Assembly: GCA_001940645.1 (NCBI GenBank)
Contig: MDVS01000048.1
Location: 62,001-126,000 of the forward strand
Direction: 5' to 3'
DNA from: Candidatus Heimdallarchaeota archaeon LC_3
GTDB lineage: Archaea; Asgardarchaeota; Heimdallarchaeia; Hodarchaeales; LC-3
Length of the DNA stretch: 64,000 nt
The translations under genes and the position numbers were made by a program. Of the stretch, positions 63,474 to 64,000 are shown one piece after another (the first letter of the stretch is position 1; each line of letters opens with the position of its first letter). The notes beneath the pieces were generated by a model. That model had not been told where the DNA came from. It was given only the letters and a program-made list of their open reading frames with translations, and searched no databases.

Positions 63474-64000
63474 CTATATCCCTAATATTCCTTTCAAGAA
63501 TATAACAAAGACAAATAATTGTGCTACAAATACTGTAAAACCCTCATAGGTATCCAAACGCCGATCATCTGTTATAGAACTTTTTATTAATAGTAAAATA
63601 AGCCAAGAAAATCCTATCTGCACTAAAATAAAAGGAACGACATGACCATCTGTTTCATGAATTAAAGGTACTCCATGGATAGAATTGGCGTCAGGATGTA
63701 TTCCCATCCAAGCAGCAAGACCAGAAAGTAAACCGATTAACCCTAAAATTAGTAAGAGATTTTGCATTGATCCAGCCATTAAATTTCCAAGTCCCAATTC
63801 TATACCGCCTTTTTTATTAGCAGCCAATAATGCAATGAAGTGTTCAGGAACCGATGCAGCGGCACCAATAATAAAAGCTATAAGAAATTCATCAATGTGT
63901 TGTTGTTCAGCTAAAAACTCGACAGAGGATGCTATTATTTCTCCTGCTGCAAAAATTCCAGCAAAAGAAAGTAATAAAAATCCAAATAAAACGTTTCTTC
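63474..64000 (-). CDS. Cation (Na+/Ca2+)/proton exchanger, C-terminal part, cut by window edge
   Basis: The open minus frame continues through the right edge, so the start lies outside. The visible part has several hydrophobic segments and the exchanger alpha-repeat motif FIIGAAASVPEHFIALLAANKK, then GLGNLMAGSMQNLLLIL, matching the 'GxxxSxPE...GNxxGSNxxN' signature of CaCA exchangers, here with Gln/Asn in the second motif. A frame starting inside the motif (TTG at 63827) is only an artefact of the missing upstream part. It converges on the ATP-cone kinase with 10 bases between the genes. Confidence 0.8.
   Translation of the reverse strand, partial: RNVLFGFLLLSFAGIFAAGEIIASSVEFLAEQQHIDEFLIAFIIGAAASVPEHFIALLAANKKGGIELGLGNLMAGSMQNLLLILGLIGLLSGLAAWMGIHPDANSIHGVPLIHETDGHVVPFILVQIGFSWLILLLIKSSITDDRRLDTYEGFTVFVAQLFVFVIFLKGILGI

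Overview
The window is AT-rich archaeal DNA that most likely comes from an Asgard archaeon (Lokiarchaeia-like or a relative). The evidence is a Rab/Arf-like small GTPase, three proteins with longin/roadblock-like domains (two fused to membrane proteins), a complete topoisomerase VI gene pair, an archaeal DRG GTPase, long N-glycosylation-rich beta-helix surface proteins, and no bacterial-type replication or ribosomal genes. The genus cannot be fixed from the sequence alone. No rRNA, tRNA, CRISPR array or insertion sequence was recognised.

Layout. 0-8 kb (minus strand): an edge-truncated unknown gene, a MobA-like nucleotidyltransferase, a small GTPase, a 1496-aa receptor-like membrane protein with a cytoplasmic longin-like domain, and an aminotransferase. 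8-13.4 kb (plus strand): a HAD hydrolase, an MFS transporter fused to a longin-like domain, a PucC-like MFS protein, an isochorismatase remnant (minus strand) and a DoxX-like protein. 13.5-18.5 kb (minus strand): a three-gene NAD-linked formate dehydrogenase operon (NuoE-like, NuoF/HydB-like, Fe-S plus molybdopterin catalytic subunit). The middle gene has no normal start codon and seems to start at AUA. 18.6-32.6 kb: DRG GTPase, phosphoesterase, SAP-domain protein, a frameshifted beta-helix surface protein, a methyltransferase, a glutaredoxin-thioredoxin reductase fusion, a winged-helix/GyrI-like regulator, a free longin-like protein, a TPR pseudogene and an Eis-like acetyltransferase.

32.8-39.8 kb (minus strand): a second beta-helix surface protein, a membrane protein joining an outside beta-helix to an inside winged helix, and an ABC-2 exporter pair. 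39.9-44.3 kb is a gene graveyard: two degenerate copies of one methyltransferase gene that share the same in-frame stop, fragments of an AbrB-like regulator and of a medium-chain dehydrogenase, and a REC-PAS protein without an output domain. 44.3-50.4 kb: an alpha/alpha-toroid protein, an ArsB/NhaD-type permease, an MBL-fold hydrolase, a helical unknown, HflX and a winged-helix protein.

50.5-59.2 kb holds the most striking locus: topoisomerase VI. Subunit B is 2403 aa, over four times the usual length. A normal GHKL/H2TH/transducer core is followed by about 1,800 residues of degenerate helical repeats (over 20 copies) and a Lys/Ser-rich histone-tail-like C-terminus. Subunit A also has an N-terminal extension of about 100 aa that may be a beta-grasp domain. 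59.5-64 kb: endonuclease III, leucyl aminopeptidase, an ATP-cone/uridine-kinase-like fusion and an edge-truncated cation exchanger.

Together the genes suggest an anaerobe that handles formate with NAD(H)/ferredoxin-linked enzymes, keeps an elaborate glycosylated cell surface, and couples membrane proteins to cytoplasmic longin-like modules and small GTPases.
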